The notes under the pieces were generated by a model. It was not told the origin of the DNA and searched no databases. It worked only from the letters and a program-made list of their open reading frames with translations. Below are positions 31,404 through 39,019 of a stretch of DNA of 64,000 bases, piece by piece. The stretch is from Streptomyces sp. SAI-135 (GTDB lineage Bacteria > Actinomycetota > Actinomycetes > Streptomycetales > Streptomycetaceae), in the NCBI RefSeq assembly GCF_029893805.1, contig NZ_JARXYP010000002.1, forward strand, positions 5,952,001 through 6,016,000. Reading direction: 5' to 3'. Within the stretch, counting starts at the first letter, position 1. Each line of letters begins with the position of its first letter. Position numbers and translations under genes: made by a program.

Positions 31404-33215
31404 GTGGGACGCCACAGTCGACGCGGGCCCGCTCCGAAGAAGGGGCCCGACAAAGGCAGTTCGGGACAGAGCGGGGCGGGTCAGCCGGCCGCCGAGGCGG
31501 TACAGGGCGCCAAGGGCCTCGCGGCGGAGACGGCGGGCCGGGAACGTCCGCCTGCCGCCCCGACGGCTCGGGGCCCCGAGCGCTGGGTGCCGCGGACCGG
31601 ACCGGCGAGCGGCCCTGCCGGCCACCGCGTGCCCGCGCAGGGCGGCCCGCGGGTTCCTGACGGGACGCCGGCTCAGGGGTTTCCACGGGGGTCGGGTGAA
31701 ATGACGTCCGGGCCGGGCGCTCCTCGGTCCTCGGAAGGCACGCCGGCGCGTGGTGTGCCTCGGCTTCCTGACGGGACGCCCGCGCACGGTTTTCCTCGGC
31801 TTCCTGACGGGACGCCTGCGCACGGTTTTCCTCGGCTTCCCGATGGGACGCCCGCGCGCGGCTTCCCCCGGTTGTCCGACGGCACGCCCGCGCGTGGAGT
31901 GCCGGTTGTGCCCGACGGTCCGTCCGCCCAGGGCGTGCGGCGGTTCCCGGACGGGACGCCCCCGCACGGCTTCCCGCGGCTGCCCGACGGGACCCCCGCC
32001 CAGGGCGTGCCCCGGGTCCGGGGCGGGCATCCCGAGCAGCGTGAATCCGGGGGCGGCTGGGGGGAGTTGAGTGGTCAGGGGCCGGGCGGTCGCGGCGCCG
32101 GACCCGGGGTCGCTCCGCCACACCAGCGGCAGGCGGCGTCCGGATCGCCGTCGGGGCCGCGACAGGATTACGTCGACGCATTCGCCGACGGCATCGACAT
32201 CGACTTCGACGGCGACGTCGACGTGTTCGCGCCCGGCGGGCCCCGCGGCCCTGTTGCCGCGCACGGCTCCGGCGCGGGGACCGGAGCCCCCGCCGACGCT
32301 CATGCCCCCGCCGCCCTCCGCTCCGACACCTACTGGCCCGACGACACCGACGCCGATGTCCTCCCCGGCTCCGGCGACACGCCCCCGGACGACCGGCCTC
32401 CGACGGCCAAGGGCGGCAAGGGCCGCGCGTTCACCGGCATCGCGGCCGCCGCGGTCGTCACCGTGCTCGCCGTCGTCGTGGCCGGACAGGTCACCGACGG
32501 GCGCGGCACCGCGGCGGACGCGCAGTCCGCGACCGACCAGGCCCGGGATGTCAGGGAGCCCGTCACGGGCGCGGACGGGCAGCCGACGCCGTCCCCCTCG
32601 GCCGGCGTGACGACGCTGACGTACGAACAGGCGATGGGCACCAAGTACCCGCTCAGCGCCGAGCTCGACGGCTCGGGCAGGTTCGACGCGGTCCGGGGCT
32701 TCGACAAGGCGCCCGGCAAGGGGCAGAAGTACACCTACCGCGTGGACGTGGAGCAGGGTCTCGGCCTCGACGGCGCACTCTTCGCCGAGGCCGTCCAGAA
32801 GACGCTCAACGACGACCGCAGCTGGGCGCACGGCGGGGCCCGCACCTTCGAGCGCGTCTACTCCGGCAAGCCCGACTTCGTGATCACCCTCGCCAGCCCC
32901 GGCACCACGGCAGACTGGTGTGCCAAGTCCGGCCTCGACACGACCGAGGACAACGTCTCGTGCGACTCGGCCGCCACCGAGCGCGTGATGATCAATGCGT
33001 ACCGCTGGGCGCAGGGATCAACCACATACGGTGATCGGATCCATGCGTACCGGCAGATGTTGATCAATCATGAGGTCGGCCACCGCCTCGGCTACTCCCA
33101 TGTGACGTGCGACAAGAACGGCGAGCTCGCGCCGGTCATGCAGCAGCAGACCAAGTTCCTCGACCACGACGGGATCCGCTGCCGGGCCAACCCGTGGCCG
33201 TATCCCGGGAGTTGA
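31404..33215 (+). CDS. DUF3152 zincin-like membrane protein with Pro/Gly-rich repeats
   Basis: A 603-residue protein. Residues about 95-220 are tandem 12-13-residue repeats of the type LPDGTPAHGFPR. One membrane helix lies near 345-365 (GIAAAAVVTVLAVVVAGQV). The extracytoplasmic DUF3152 domain ends with NHEVGHRLGYSHVTC, a HExxHxxGxxH-type metzincin zinc site, although Glu and Gly positions should be confirmed by alignment. It is probably a secreted-face metallopeptidase or peptidase-like protein acting on the envelope. Rv3207c is the mycobacterial counterpart by context. The repeats form a cytoplasmic linker and are encoded by similar DNA blocks. Confidence 0.85.
   Translation: MGRHSRRGPAPKKGPDKGSSGQSGAGQPAAEAVQGAKGLAAETAGRERPPAAPTARGPERWVPRTGPASGPAGHRVPAQGGPRVPDGTPAQGFPRGSGEMTSGPGAPRSSEGTPARGVPRLPDGTPAHGFPRLPDGTPAHGFPRLPDGTPARGFPRLSDGTPARGVPVVPDGPSAQGVRRFPDGTPPHGFPRLPDGTPAQGVPRVRGGHPEQRESGGGWGELSGQGPGGRGAGPGVAPPHQRQAASGSPSGPRQDYVDAFADGIDIDFDGDVDVFAPGGPRGPVAAHGSGAGTGAPADAHAPAALRSDTYWPDDTDADVLPGSGDTPPDDRPPTAKGGKGRAFTGIAAAAVVTVLAVVVAGQVTDGRGTAADAQSATDQARDVREPVTGADGQPTPSPSAGVTTLTYEQAMGTKYPLSAELDGSGRFDAVRGFDKAPGKGQKYTYRVDVEQGLGLDGALFAEAVQKTLNDDRSWAHGGARTFERVYSGKPDFVITLASPGTTADWCAKSGLDTTEDNVSCDSAATERVMINAYRWAQGSTTYGDRIHAYRQMLINHEVGHRLGYSHVTCDKNGELAPVMQQQTKFLDHDGIRCRANPWPYPGS
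31735..32015 (+). repeat. Tandem 36-39-base coding repeat in the DUF3152 gene
   Basis: Repeated blocks encode about eight to ten LPDGTPAxGFPR-type units. The two near 31765-31835 are almost identical in DNA, sharing GACGGGACGCC and GGTTTTCCTCGGCTTCC. The AT content of these units (TTTT, CTTCCTGA) differs from the rest of the gene. It probably expands and contracts between strains. Confidence 0.75.
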
Positions 33216-33235
33216 CAGATGGCGCATATGTCACA

Positions 33236-33272
33236 TTGACATGTGTTGATCGGTCGTACATATTGCTGACCA
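33236..33272 (+). promoter_or_regulatory. Promoter for a leaderless transcript (TTGACA-N17-CATATT)
   Basis: -35 TTGACA at 33236-33241 is a perfect sigma-70/HrdB consensus; -10 CATATT is at 33259-33264 with a 17-base spacer. The start codon of the Cys-rich peptide begins at 33272, eight bases after the -10, where transcription should start, so the mRNA is predicted to be leaderless. Confidence 0.7.
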
Positions 33273-33367
33273 TGTGGTCTAGTCATGCCGTCGAGAACAG
33301 CGCCGCCATTCAGCTGGCGCTCATCGGCGTGACCCCGCTCTGCGTGGCCGACATTCTCTGTCGCTGA
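33272..33367 (+). CDS. Cys-rich leader peptide (Ms4533A-like)
   Basis: A 31-codon ORF starting MWSSHAVENSAAIQLALIGV and ending TPLCVADILCR. Its C-terminal LCVAD-x-x-CR pattern matches the actinobacterial Cys-rich leader peptides described in mycobacteria (Ms4533A family, from memory). Those are leaderless ORFs acting as cysteine-responsive attenuators in front of sulfur-related operons. No ribosome-binding site is present, consistent with leaderless translation from the promoter just upstream. It precedes the peptide ABC transporter operon by 168 bases. Confidence 0.8.
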   Translation: MWSSHAVENSAAIQLALIGVTPLCVADILCR

Positions 33368-33408
33368 CGCCCGCCCCCAGGCGCGCGCGTCGCGAATCCC
33401 GCATGCAC

Positions 33409-33430
33409 CCGTGATCCGAGTCGGTCACGG
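33409..33430 (+). promoter_or_regulatory. Candidate attenuator hairpin 1
   Basis: Perfect stem CCGTGA (33409-33414) / TCACGG (33425-33430), 10-base loop, followed by CTCTTTC. It lies between the Cys-rich leader ORF and the transporter operon and could be a transcription attenuator. Confidence 0.45.
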
Positions 33431-33494
33431 CTCTTTCGACGACCCGACGCCGGGGCTGACGTCTGTCCACATTCGTCTCACCCTTCGTCATTCC

Positions 33495-33526
33495 GTCTCG
33501 CCATTCGAGACCCATCATTCGAGAGG
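33495..33526 (+). promoter_or_regulatory. Candidate ribosome-binding-site switch before the SBP gene
   Basis: GTCTCG (33495-33500) can pair with CGAGAC (33506-33511) or with the second copy of the direct repeat ATTCGAGA (33518-33525), which includes part of the Shine-Dalgarno GAGAGG (33521-33526). Two mutually exclusive folds would hide or expose the site. Structural inference from the sequence only. Confidence 0.4.
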
Positions 33527-33535
33527 TCGTCTCCG

Positions 33536-35254
33536 ATGCGTCACCCGTCCCTCACAGCGCGCCGTGTGGCCGCGGTATCCGTAAGCCTGGTTCTGGCAGC
33601 GGGCGCCGCCGCCTGCGGCCCTGAGGACAACGATGCCAAGAGCTCCGGTGGCGACTCCACGCCCCACAAGGGCGGCACCCTGACGGTCCTGAACTCCAAC
33701 CCGCAGCAGGACTTCGACCCCGCCCGCCTCTACACCTCAGGCGGCGGCAACGTGCCCTCCCTCGTCTTCCGCACCCTCACCACCCGCAACCGCGAGAACG
33801 GCGCCGCCGGCGCCGAGGTCGTCCCCGACCTCGCCACCGACACCGGGCGCCCCAACAAGGACGCGACCGTGTGGACGTACACCTTGAAGAGCGGCCTCAA
33901 GTACGAGGACGGCACCGCGATCACCTCGGCCGACATCAAGTACGGCATCGAGCGCTCCTTCGCGCCCGAACTCTCCGGTGGTGCCCCCTACCTGCGGGAC
34001 TGGCTGGTCGGCGCGGCCGACTACCAGGGGCCGTACAAGGACAAGAAGGGCCTCGCGGCGATCGAGACGCCGGACGAGCGCACCATCGTCTTCCATCTGA
34101 ACAAGCCCGAGGGCGAGTTCCCGTACCTGGCCACGCAGACGCAGTTCACGCCCGTCCCGAAGGCCAAGGACACGGGCACGAAGTACGAGGAGCACCCCGT
34201 CTCGTCCGGCCCGTACAAGGTCGTCTCCAACCAGAACGACGGCGAGCACCTCGTCCTGGAGCGCAACACCTACTGGTCCGCCTCGACGGACGCCGAGCGC
34301 AAGGCCTACCCGGACCGGATCGACGTCAAGTCAGGGCTCGACTCCTCCGTGATCAACCAGCGGCTGTCGGCGTCCCAAGGGACGGACGCCGCCGCGGTCA
34401 CCACGGACACCAACCTCGGCCCGGCCGAACTCGCCAAGGTGACGGGCGACAAGGAGCTCGCCTCCCGCGTCGGCACCGGCCACTTCGGCTACACGAACTA
34501 CATAGCTTTCAACCCGAAGGTCAAGCCGTTCGACAACCCCGGGGTGCGGCAGGCGATCTCGTACGCCATCGACCGCTCCTCCGTGGTCAACGCGGCCGGC
34601 GGCAGCGCGCTCGCCGAACCCGCCACCACCTTCCTGCCGAACCAGAAGTCCTTCGGCTACGAGCCCTACGACCTCTTCCCGGCCGGCGCCACGGGCAACG
34701 CGGCCAAGGCCAAGGAGGTGCTGAAGGAGGCCGGCTACCCGAACGGGCTCACGGTCACCCTGACGCACTCCAACGCCAAGGACTTCGAGACCAGCCCCGA
34801 GATCGCGACCGCGATCCAGGACGCGCTCAAGAAGGCCGGCGTCACGGTCAAGCTCCAGGGCCTGGAGGAGAACGACTACTCGGAGACGATCCACAGCGTG
34901 AAGTCCGAGCCCGGCTTCTTCCTCGCCCACTGGGGTGCCGACTGGCCCTCCGGCGGCCCCTTCCTCGCCCCCATCTTCGACGGCCGGCAGATCGTCAAGG
35001 ACGGCGCGAACTTCAACACGGGCCTGCTCGACGACAAGTCGGTCAACGCCGAGATTGACGCGATCAACAAGTTGACCGATCTTGACGCTGCCGCCAAGCG
35101 ATGGGGCGCGCTGGACAAGAAGATCGGCGAGCAGGCCCTGACCGTGCCGCTGTTCCACCCGGTCTACAAGCGCCTGTACGGCAAGGACATCAAGAACGTC
35201 GTGATCAGCGACTGGACCGGTGTTCTGGACATCTCGCAGGTCGCGGTCAAGTAA
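33536..35254 (+). CDS. Oligopeptide ABC transporter substrate-binding lipoprotein
   Basis: A 572-residue SBP_bac_5 (DppA/OppA) family protein. The signal peptide ends in a lipobox around AAAC (Cys about 27), then the linker GPEDNDAKSSGGDS. Conserved family sequences are KGGTLTVLNSNPQQDFDPAR, DIKYGIERSF and PGVRQAISYAIDRSSV. It is membrane-anchored outside the cell, captures peptides (or nickel-type ligands) and hands them to the permease encoded downstream. ATG 33536 has GAGAGG at 33521-33526. The upstream Cys leader suggests repression when cysteine is plentiful, so cysteine-containing peptides may be a substrate. Confidence 0.93.
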   Translation: MRHPSLTARRVAAVSVSLVLAAGAAACGPEDNDAKSSGGDSTPHKGGTLTVLNSNPQQDFDPARLYTSGGGNVPSLVFRTLTTRNRENGAAGAEVVPDLATDTGRPNKDATVWTYTLKSGLKYEDGTAITSADIKYGIERSFAPELSGGAPYLRDWLVGAADYQGPYKDKKGLAAIETPDERTIVFHLNKPEGEFPYLATQTQFTPVPKAKDTGTKYEEHPVSSGPYKVVSNQNDGEHLVLERNTYWSASTDAERKAYPDRIDVKSGLDSSVINQRLSASQGTDAAAVTTDTNLGPAELAKVTGDKELASRVGTGHFGYTNYIAFNPKVKPFDNPGVRQAISYAIDRSSVVNAAGGSALAEPATTFLPNQKSFGYEPYDLFPAGATGNAAKAKEVLKEAGYPNGLTVTLTHSNAKDFETSPEIATAIQDALKKAGVTVKLQGLEENDYSETIHSVKSEPGFFLAHWGADWPSGGPFLAPIFDGRQIVKDGANFNTGLLDDKSVNAEIDAINKLTDLDAAAKRWGALDKKIGEQALTVPLFHPVYKRLYGKDIKNVVISDWTGVLDISQVAVK

Positions 35255-35258
35255 CCCG

Positions 35259-36245
35259 ATGAGCGAGGCACTTGTCGCCACCGAGGTCCCCGAGGCGTCC
35301 GCCCCGGGGGCCTCGGGGGCCCGTCAGTTCTGGCGGCGGCTGCGGGCGCAGCGCGCCGCCATGGTCGCGGCGGCCGTCGTCGCACTGCTCGTCCTGGTCG
35401 CCCTCGCGGCGCCGCTGCTCACGGCGATCGAGGGCCAGGACCCCACCACCTACCACCCGTCCCTCATCGACTCCGCGCGCGGGGGCGTGCCCATGGGGCC
35501 CTTCGGGGGCGCCGGCGCGCACCACTGGCTCGGCGTCGAACCCCAGACCGGACGCGACCTGTTCGCCCGGCTGGTGTACGGGGCCCGGGTCTCCCTCGGC
35601 GTCGCCCTGGCGGCGACCGCCGTACAGGTCGCGATCGGCGTCGCCGTGGGCGTCGCGGCGGCCCTCGGGAACCGATGGGTTGATCAACTGTTGAGCCGGT
35701 TCACCGACATCATCGTCGCCCTGCCGCTGATGATCATGGCCTTGGCGCTGCTCGCGATCGTGCCGTCGAGCTTCCCCCGGCCCGTACTGGTCGCCCTCGT
35801 CATCGGCCTGGTCGCGTGGGGCAACATCGCCAAGATCGTGCGCGCCCAGACGCTTACGCTCAAGGGGCTCGACTACGTCTCCGCCGCCCGGCTCAGCGGC
35901 TGGGGCACCTGGCGGATCGCCGTCCGTGAACTCCTGCCGGGACTCGCCGCTCCGGTCATCACGTACGCGGCCCTGCTCATCCCGGCGAACATCACCGTCG
36001 AGGCCGCCCTGTCCTTCCTGGGCGTAGGGGTGAAACCGCCGACGCCCTCGTGGGGGCAGATGCTCACCGCCGCCGACATCTGGTACCAGGCCGCCCCGCA
36101 GTACCTGCTGCTGCCCGCCGGAGCGCTCTTCGTGACCGTCCTGGCCCTGACCGTCCTCGGCGACGGTGTGCGCCTCGCGCTCGACCCGCGTGCGGCCTCC
36201 CGGCTGCGCGTCGGCACGGGCCGCCGGAAGGAGGCCAAGGCATGA
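35259..36245 (+). CDS. Peptide ABC transporter permease (DppC type)
   Basis: A 328-residue inner-membrane permease. The order is unusual: the DppC-like gene precedes the DppB-like gene. Features are an N-terminal cytoplasmic segment with RRLRAQRAAMVAAAVVALLV, a periplasmic domain with HHWLGVEPQTGRDLFARLVY, and the EAA loop (SAARLSGWGTWRIAVRELLP). Five to six membrane helices. ATG 35259 lies four bases after the SBP stop and the stop overlaps the next start, so the operon is tightly coupled. Confidence 0.92.
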   Translation: MSEALVATEVPEASAPGASGARQFWRRLRAQRAAMVAAAVVALLVLVALAAPLLTAIEGQDPTTYHPSLIDSARGGVPMGPFGGAGAHHWLGVEPQTGRDLFARLVYGARVSLGVALAATAVQVAIGVAVGVAAALGNRWVDQLLSRFTDIIVALPLMIMALALLAIVPSSFPRPVLVALVIGLVAWGNIAKIVRAQTLTLKGLDYVSAARLSGWGTWRIAVRELLPGLAAPVITYAALLIPANITVEAALSFLGVGVKPPTPSWGQMLTAADIWYQAAPQYLLLPAGALFVTVLALTVLGDGVRLALDPRAASRLRVGTGRRKEAKA

Positions 36246-37240
36246 GCGGGTTCGGCGGCTTCGCGCTGCGCCGTCTCGTCGGCGTCCTCGTCACCCTGCT
36301 GGCCATCTCGGTGATCGTCTACGTCATCTTCTACGTCACCCCGGGCAACGTCGCCCAGATCACCTGCGGCCCCCGCTGCTCGCCCGCCCAGGTCCAGCAG
36401 GTCGCCGGGCAACTGCACCTGAACGACCCGCTCCACCTGCGCTACTGGCACTTCCTGCAGGGCATCGTCGCCGGTCAGGACTATTCGACGGGCACCTCCG
36501 TCGAGCACTGCTCCGCGCCCTGCCTCGGCCTGTCGTACCAGAGCGACCAGCAGGTCACCGAGCTGATCCTGGCGAAGCTCCCGGTCAGTCTGTCGCTCGT
36601 GTTCGGCGCGATGGTGCTGTGGCTGGTCCTGGGCGTCGGCACCGGCGTCCTGTCCGCGTGGCGGCGCGGCCGGCTCACCGAGCGGCTGCTGACCGGCGTC
36701 ACGCTGGTGGGCGTGGCCACGCCGGTCTTCGTCATCGGCCTGATCCTGATGATCGTCGTCTGCGGGGAGCTCGAACTGCTGCCCTTCCCGCAGTACGTCG
36801 CCCTCACCGACGACCCCGAGCAGTGGGCCTGGAACCTGCTGCTGCCCTGGCTCTCGCTGGCCCTCATCGAAGCCGCCGCGTTCGCCCGGCTGACCCGGGC
36901 CTCGATGCTGGAGACCCTGGCCGAGGACCACATCCGCACCTTCCGGGCCTACGGCGTCGCGGAACGGTCCGTCATCGGACGGCACGCGCTGCGCGGGGCC
37001 CTGGCACCCGTCATCGCGCTCAACGCCAACAACTTCGGCAGCGCGGTCGGCGGCGCGGTGCTCACCGAGACCCTCTTCGGGCTGCCCGGCATCGGCCAGG
37101 AACTGGTCCACGCCGTCACCGTCGTCGACCTCCCCGTCGTCGTCGGCATGGTCCTGGTCATCGGCTTCTTCGTGGTGCTCGCCAACGCCGTCGCGGACGT
37201 CCTGTACGCGGTGGCCGACCGACGGGTGGTGCTCGCATGA
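36242..37240 (+). CDS. Peptide ABC transporter permease (DppB type)
   Basis: A 332-residue partner permease. The N-terminal helix is LRRLVGVLVTLLAISVIVYV; the extracytoplasmic loop has two Cys pairs (ITCGPRCSPAQ and EHCSAPCLG), common in actinobacterial DppB proteins and likely disulfide-bonded. The EAA-loop region is FRAYGVAERSVIGRHALRGA and the end has six-helix topology. It overlaps the DppC-type gene by ATGA and the ATPase gene by ATGA. Together with the other permease it forms the membrane channel. Confidence 0.92.
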   Translation: MSGFGGFALRRLVGVLVTLLAISVIVYVIFYVTPGNVAQITCGPRCSPAQVQQVAGQLHLNDPLHLRYWHFLQGIVAGQDYSTGTSVEHCSAPCLGLSYQSDQQVTELILAKLPVSLSLVFGAMVLWLVLGVGTGVLSAWRRGRLTERLLTGVTLVGVATPVFVIGLILMIVVCGELELLPFPQYVALTDDPEQWAWNLLLPWLSLALIEAAAFARLTRASMLETLAEDHIRTFRAYGVAERSVIGRHALRGALAPVIALNANNFGSAVGGAVLTETLFGLPGIGQELVHAVTVVDLPVVVGMVLVIGFFVVLANAVADVLYAVADRRVVLA

Positions 37241-38829
37241 GTCTCGTCCACGTGACGGACCTGACCGTCGGCTTCGGCGACCTGCGCGCCGTGGACGGCC
37301 TCTCCTTCCGCCTGGAACAGGGCGCCGCCCTCGCCCTGGTCGGCGAGTCCGGCTCCGGCAAGTCCACCGTCGCCTCCGCCCTCCTCGGACTGCACCGCGG
37401 CACGGGCGCGCGCGTGGGCGGCGCGGTCGAGGTCGCCGGAGTGGACGTACAGCGGGCGCCGGACGAGGCACTGCGGCGGCTGCGGGGGGCGAAGGCCGCG
37501 ATGGTCTTCCAGGACCCGCTGTCGTCCCTGGACCCGTACTGGGCGATCGGCGACCAGATCGCCGAGGTGTACCGCGTGCACACGCGTGTGTCGTGGCGCA
37601 CGGCACGCGCGCGTGCGGTGGAGGTGCTGGACCGCGTCGGCATCCCGGACGCCGTACGGCGGTCCCGGTCCCGTCCGCACGAGTTCAGCGGCGGCATGCG
37701 CCAGCGCGCGCTCATCGCGATGGCACTGGCCTGCCGGCCCCGGCTGCTGATCGCCGACGAGCCGACGACCGCGCTCGACGTGACCGTCCAGGCCCAGATC
37801 CTCGACCTGCTGCACACGTTGCGCCAGGAGACCGGCATGGGCCTGCTGCTCGTCACGCACGACGTGGGCGTCGCCGCCGAGAGCGTCGACGACGTCCTCG
37901 TCATGCGGCACGGTCGCGCGGTCGAGCAGGGTCCGGTCGCCGCGGTGCTCGGGGCGCCGGGGGAGACGTACACCCGCGAACTGCTCGCCGCGGTACCGCG
38001 CGTGGACGCGCCACGGACGCCCTCCCGGACGGCCGGCGAGGTGGTGCTCGAAGCGAAGGGCCTGCGGCGCGAGTTCGGCCGCGGCAGGAAGGCCTTCGCC
38101 GCCGTCGACGACGTCTCGCTCACCGTCCGCCGGGGCGAGACCCTCGGCGTCGTCGGCGAGAGCGGCAGCGGCAAGACGACGCTGGGGCGGATGCTGGTCG
38201 GGCTGCTGGAGCCGACGGCGGGGGAGGTCCGTCACGACGGCCACGCGCGCGTGGGCGTGGACCCGGCCGTGCAGATGGTCTTCCAGGACCCCGTCTCCTC
38301 CCTCAACCCCCGCCGCAGCGTGGGCGAGTCCATCGCCGACCCGCTCCGCGCGCGAGGCGAGCGGGACGAGCAGCGGATCAAGGAGCGCGTGCGGCAACTC
38401 CTGGAGCGCGTGGGGCTCGAAGGGGCGCACTACGACCGCTACCCGCACGAGTTCAGCGGCGGCCAGCGCCAGCGCGTGGGCATCGCCCGGGCGCTCGCGG
38501 CCGACCCGCGCGTCATCGTCTGCGACGAGCCGGTCTCCGCCCTCGACGTCACCACCCAGGCCCAGGTGGTGGCCCTGCTCGGCGAACTGCAGCGGGAACT
38601 CGGGCTCGCGCTGGTCTTCGTGGCGCACGACCTCGCCGTCGTACGCCAGGTCAGCGACCGCGTCGCCGTGATGCGGCGCGGCCGGATCGTCGAACAGGGC
38701 CCGGCCGACGAGGTCTACGACAGCCCGCGGGACCCGTACACCAAGCAGCTCCTGGCCGCCGTACCGGCGCTCGATCCGCGGACTGCGGCCCGGCGTCGGG
38801 CGGAGCGCCGGGAAACGGCCGTGACCTGA
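37237..38829 (+). CDS. Fused double ATP-binding subunit (DppD-DppF type)
   Basis: A 530-residue protein with two complete ABC ATPase domains in one chain. Domain 1 (about 1-265) has Walker A GESGSGKST, signature HEFSGGMRQRALIAMAL and Walker B LLIADEPTT. Domain 2 (about 270-525) has GESGSGKTT, HEFSGGQRQRVGIARAL and VIVCDEPVS. Both carry Q-loops (VFQDPLSSL, VFQDPVSSL). In Gram-negative bacteria these are usually two genes; fusion is common in actinobacteria. It energises peptide uptake. The operon ends at a hairpin near 38,830-38,867. Confidence 0.94.
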   Translation: MSLVHVTDLTVGFGDLRAVDGLSFRLEQGAALALVGESGSGKSTVASALLGLHRGTGARVGGAVEVAGVDVQRAPDEALRRLRGAKAAMVFQDPLSSLDPYWAIGDQIAEVYRVHTRVSWRTARARAVEVLDRVGIPDAVRRSRSRPHEFSGGMRQRALIAMALACRPRLLIADEPTTALDVTVQAQILDLLHTLRQETGMGLLLVTHDVGVAAESVDDVLVMRHGRAVEQGPVAAVLGAPGETYTRELLAAVPRVDAPRTPSRTAGEVVLEAKGLRREFGRGRKAFAAVDDVSLTVRRGETLGVVGESGSGKTTLGRMLVGLLEPTAGEVRHDGHARVGVDPAVQMVFQDPVSSLNPRRSVGESIADPLRARGERDEQRIKERVRQLLERVGLEGAHYDRYPHEFSGGQRQRVGIARALAADPRVIVCDEPVSALDVTTQAQVVALLGELQRELGLALVFVAHDLAVVRQVSDRVAVMRRGRIVEQGPADEVYDSPRDPYTKQLLAAVPALDPRTAARRRAERRETAVT

Positions 38830-38867
38830 CGTTCCGTGGTCGCATGATCTCTTAGCGCGACGGAACG
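38830..38867 (+). terminator. Hairpin after the peptide transporter operon
   Basis: CGTTCCGT (38830-38837) / ACGGAACG (38860-38867) with further partial pairing inside, directly after the last stop. It lies in an AT-richer stretch that also holds the promoter region for the next operon (38,868-39,019). Confidence 0.65.
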
Positions 38868-39019
38868 CGACCCGCACGGGAAAGTTACGAGCGTTCACCC
38901 CTTTTGGTGGCGCGATGGACAACCGTCCGTCGCGCCACCGTCCTGTCCGCATACCTTCGTCCCGCTGCGAGCCACCGGCCCAACGGTGGCTCCTCATACG
39001 GGAGATCGGGGGTGCACTC

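Noticed and set aside
32300..32750. Long minus-strand open frames through the DUF3152 gene and other genes
   Set aside because: They are shadows: no domains, high Arg/Pro content, and the plus-strand frame has recognisable domains and normal third-position GC.
36242..37240. Cys pairs in the DppB loop taken as proof of cystine transport
   Set aside because: Such pairs are common in actinobacterial DppB proteins of different specificity; only the leader peptide points to cysteine.
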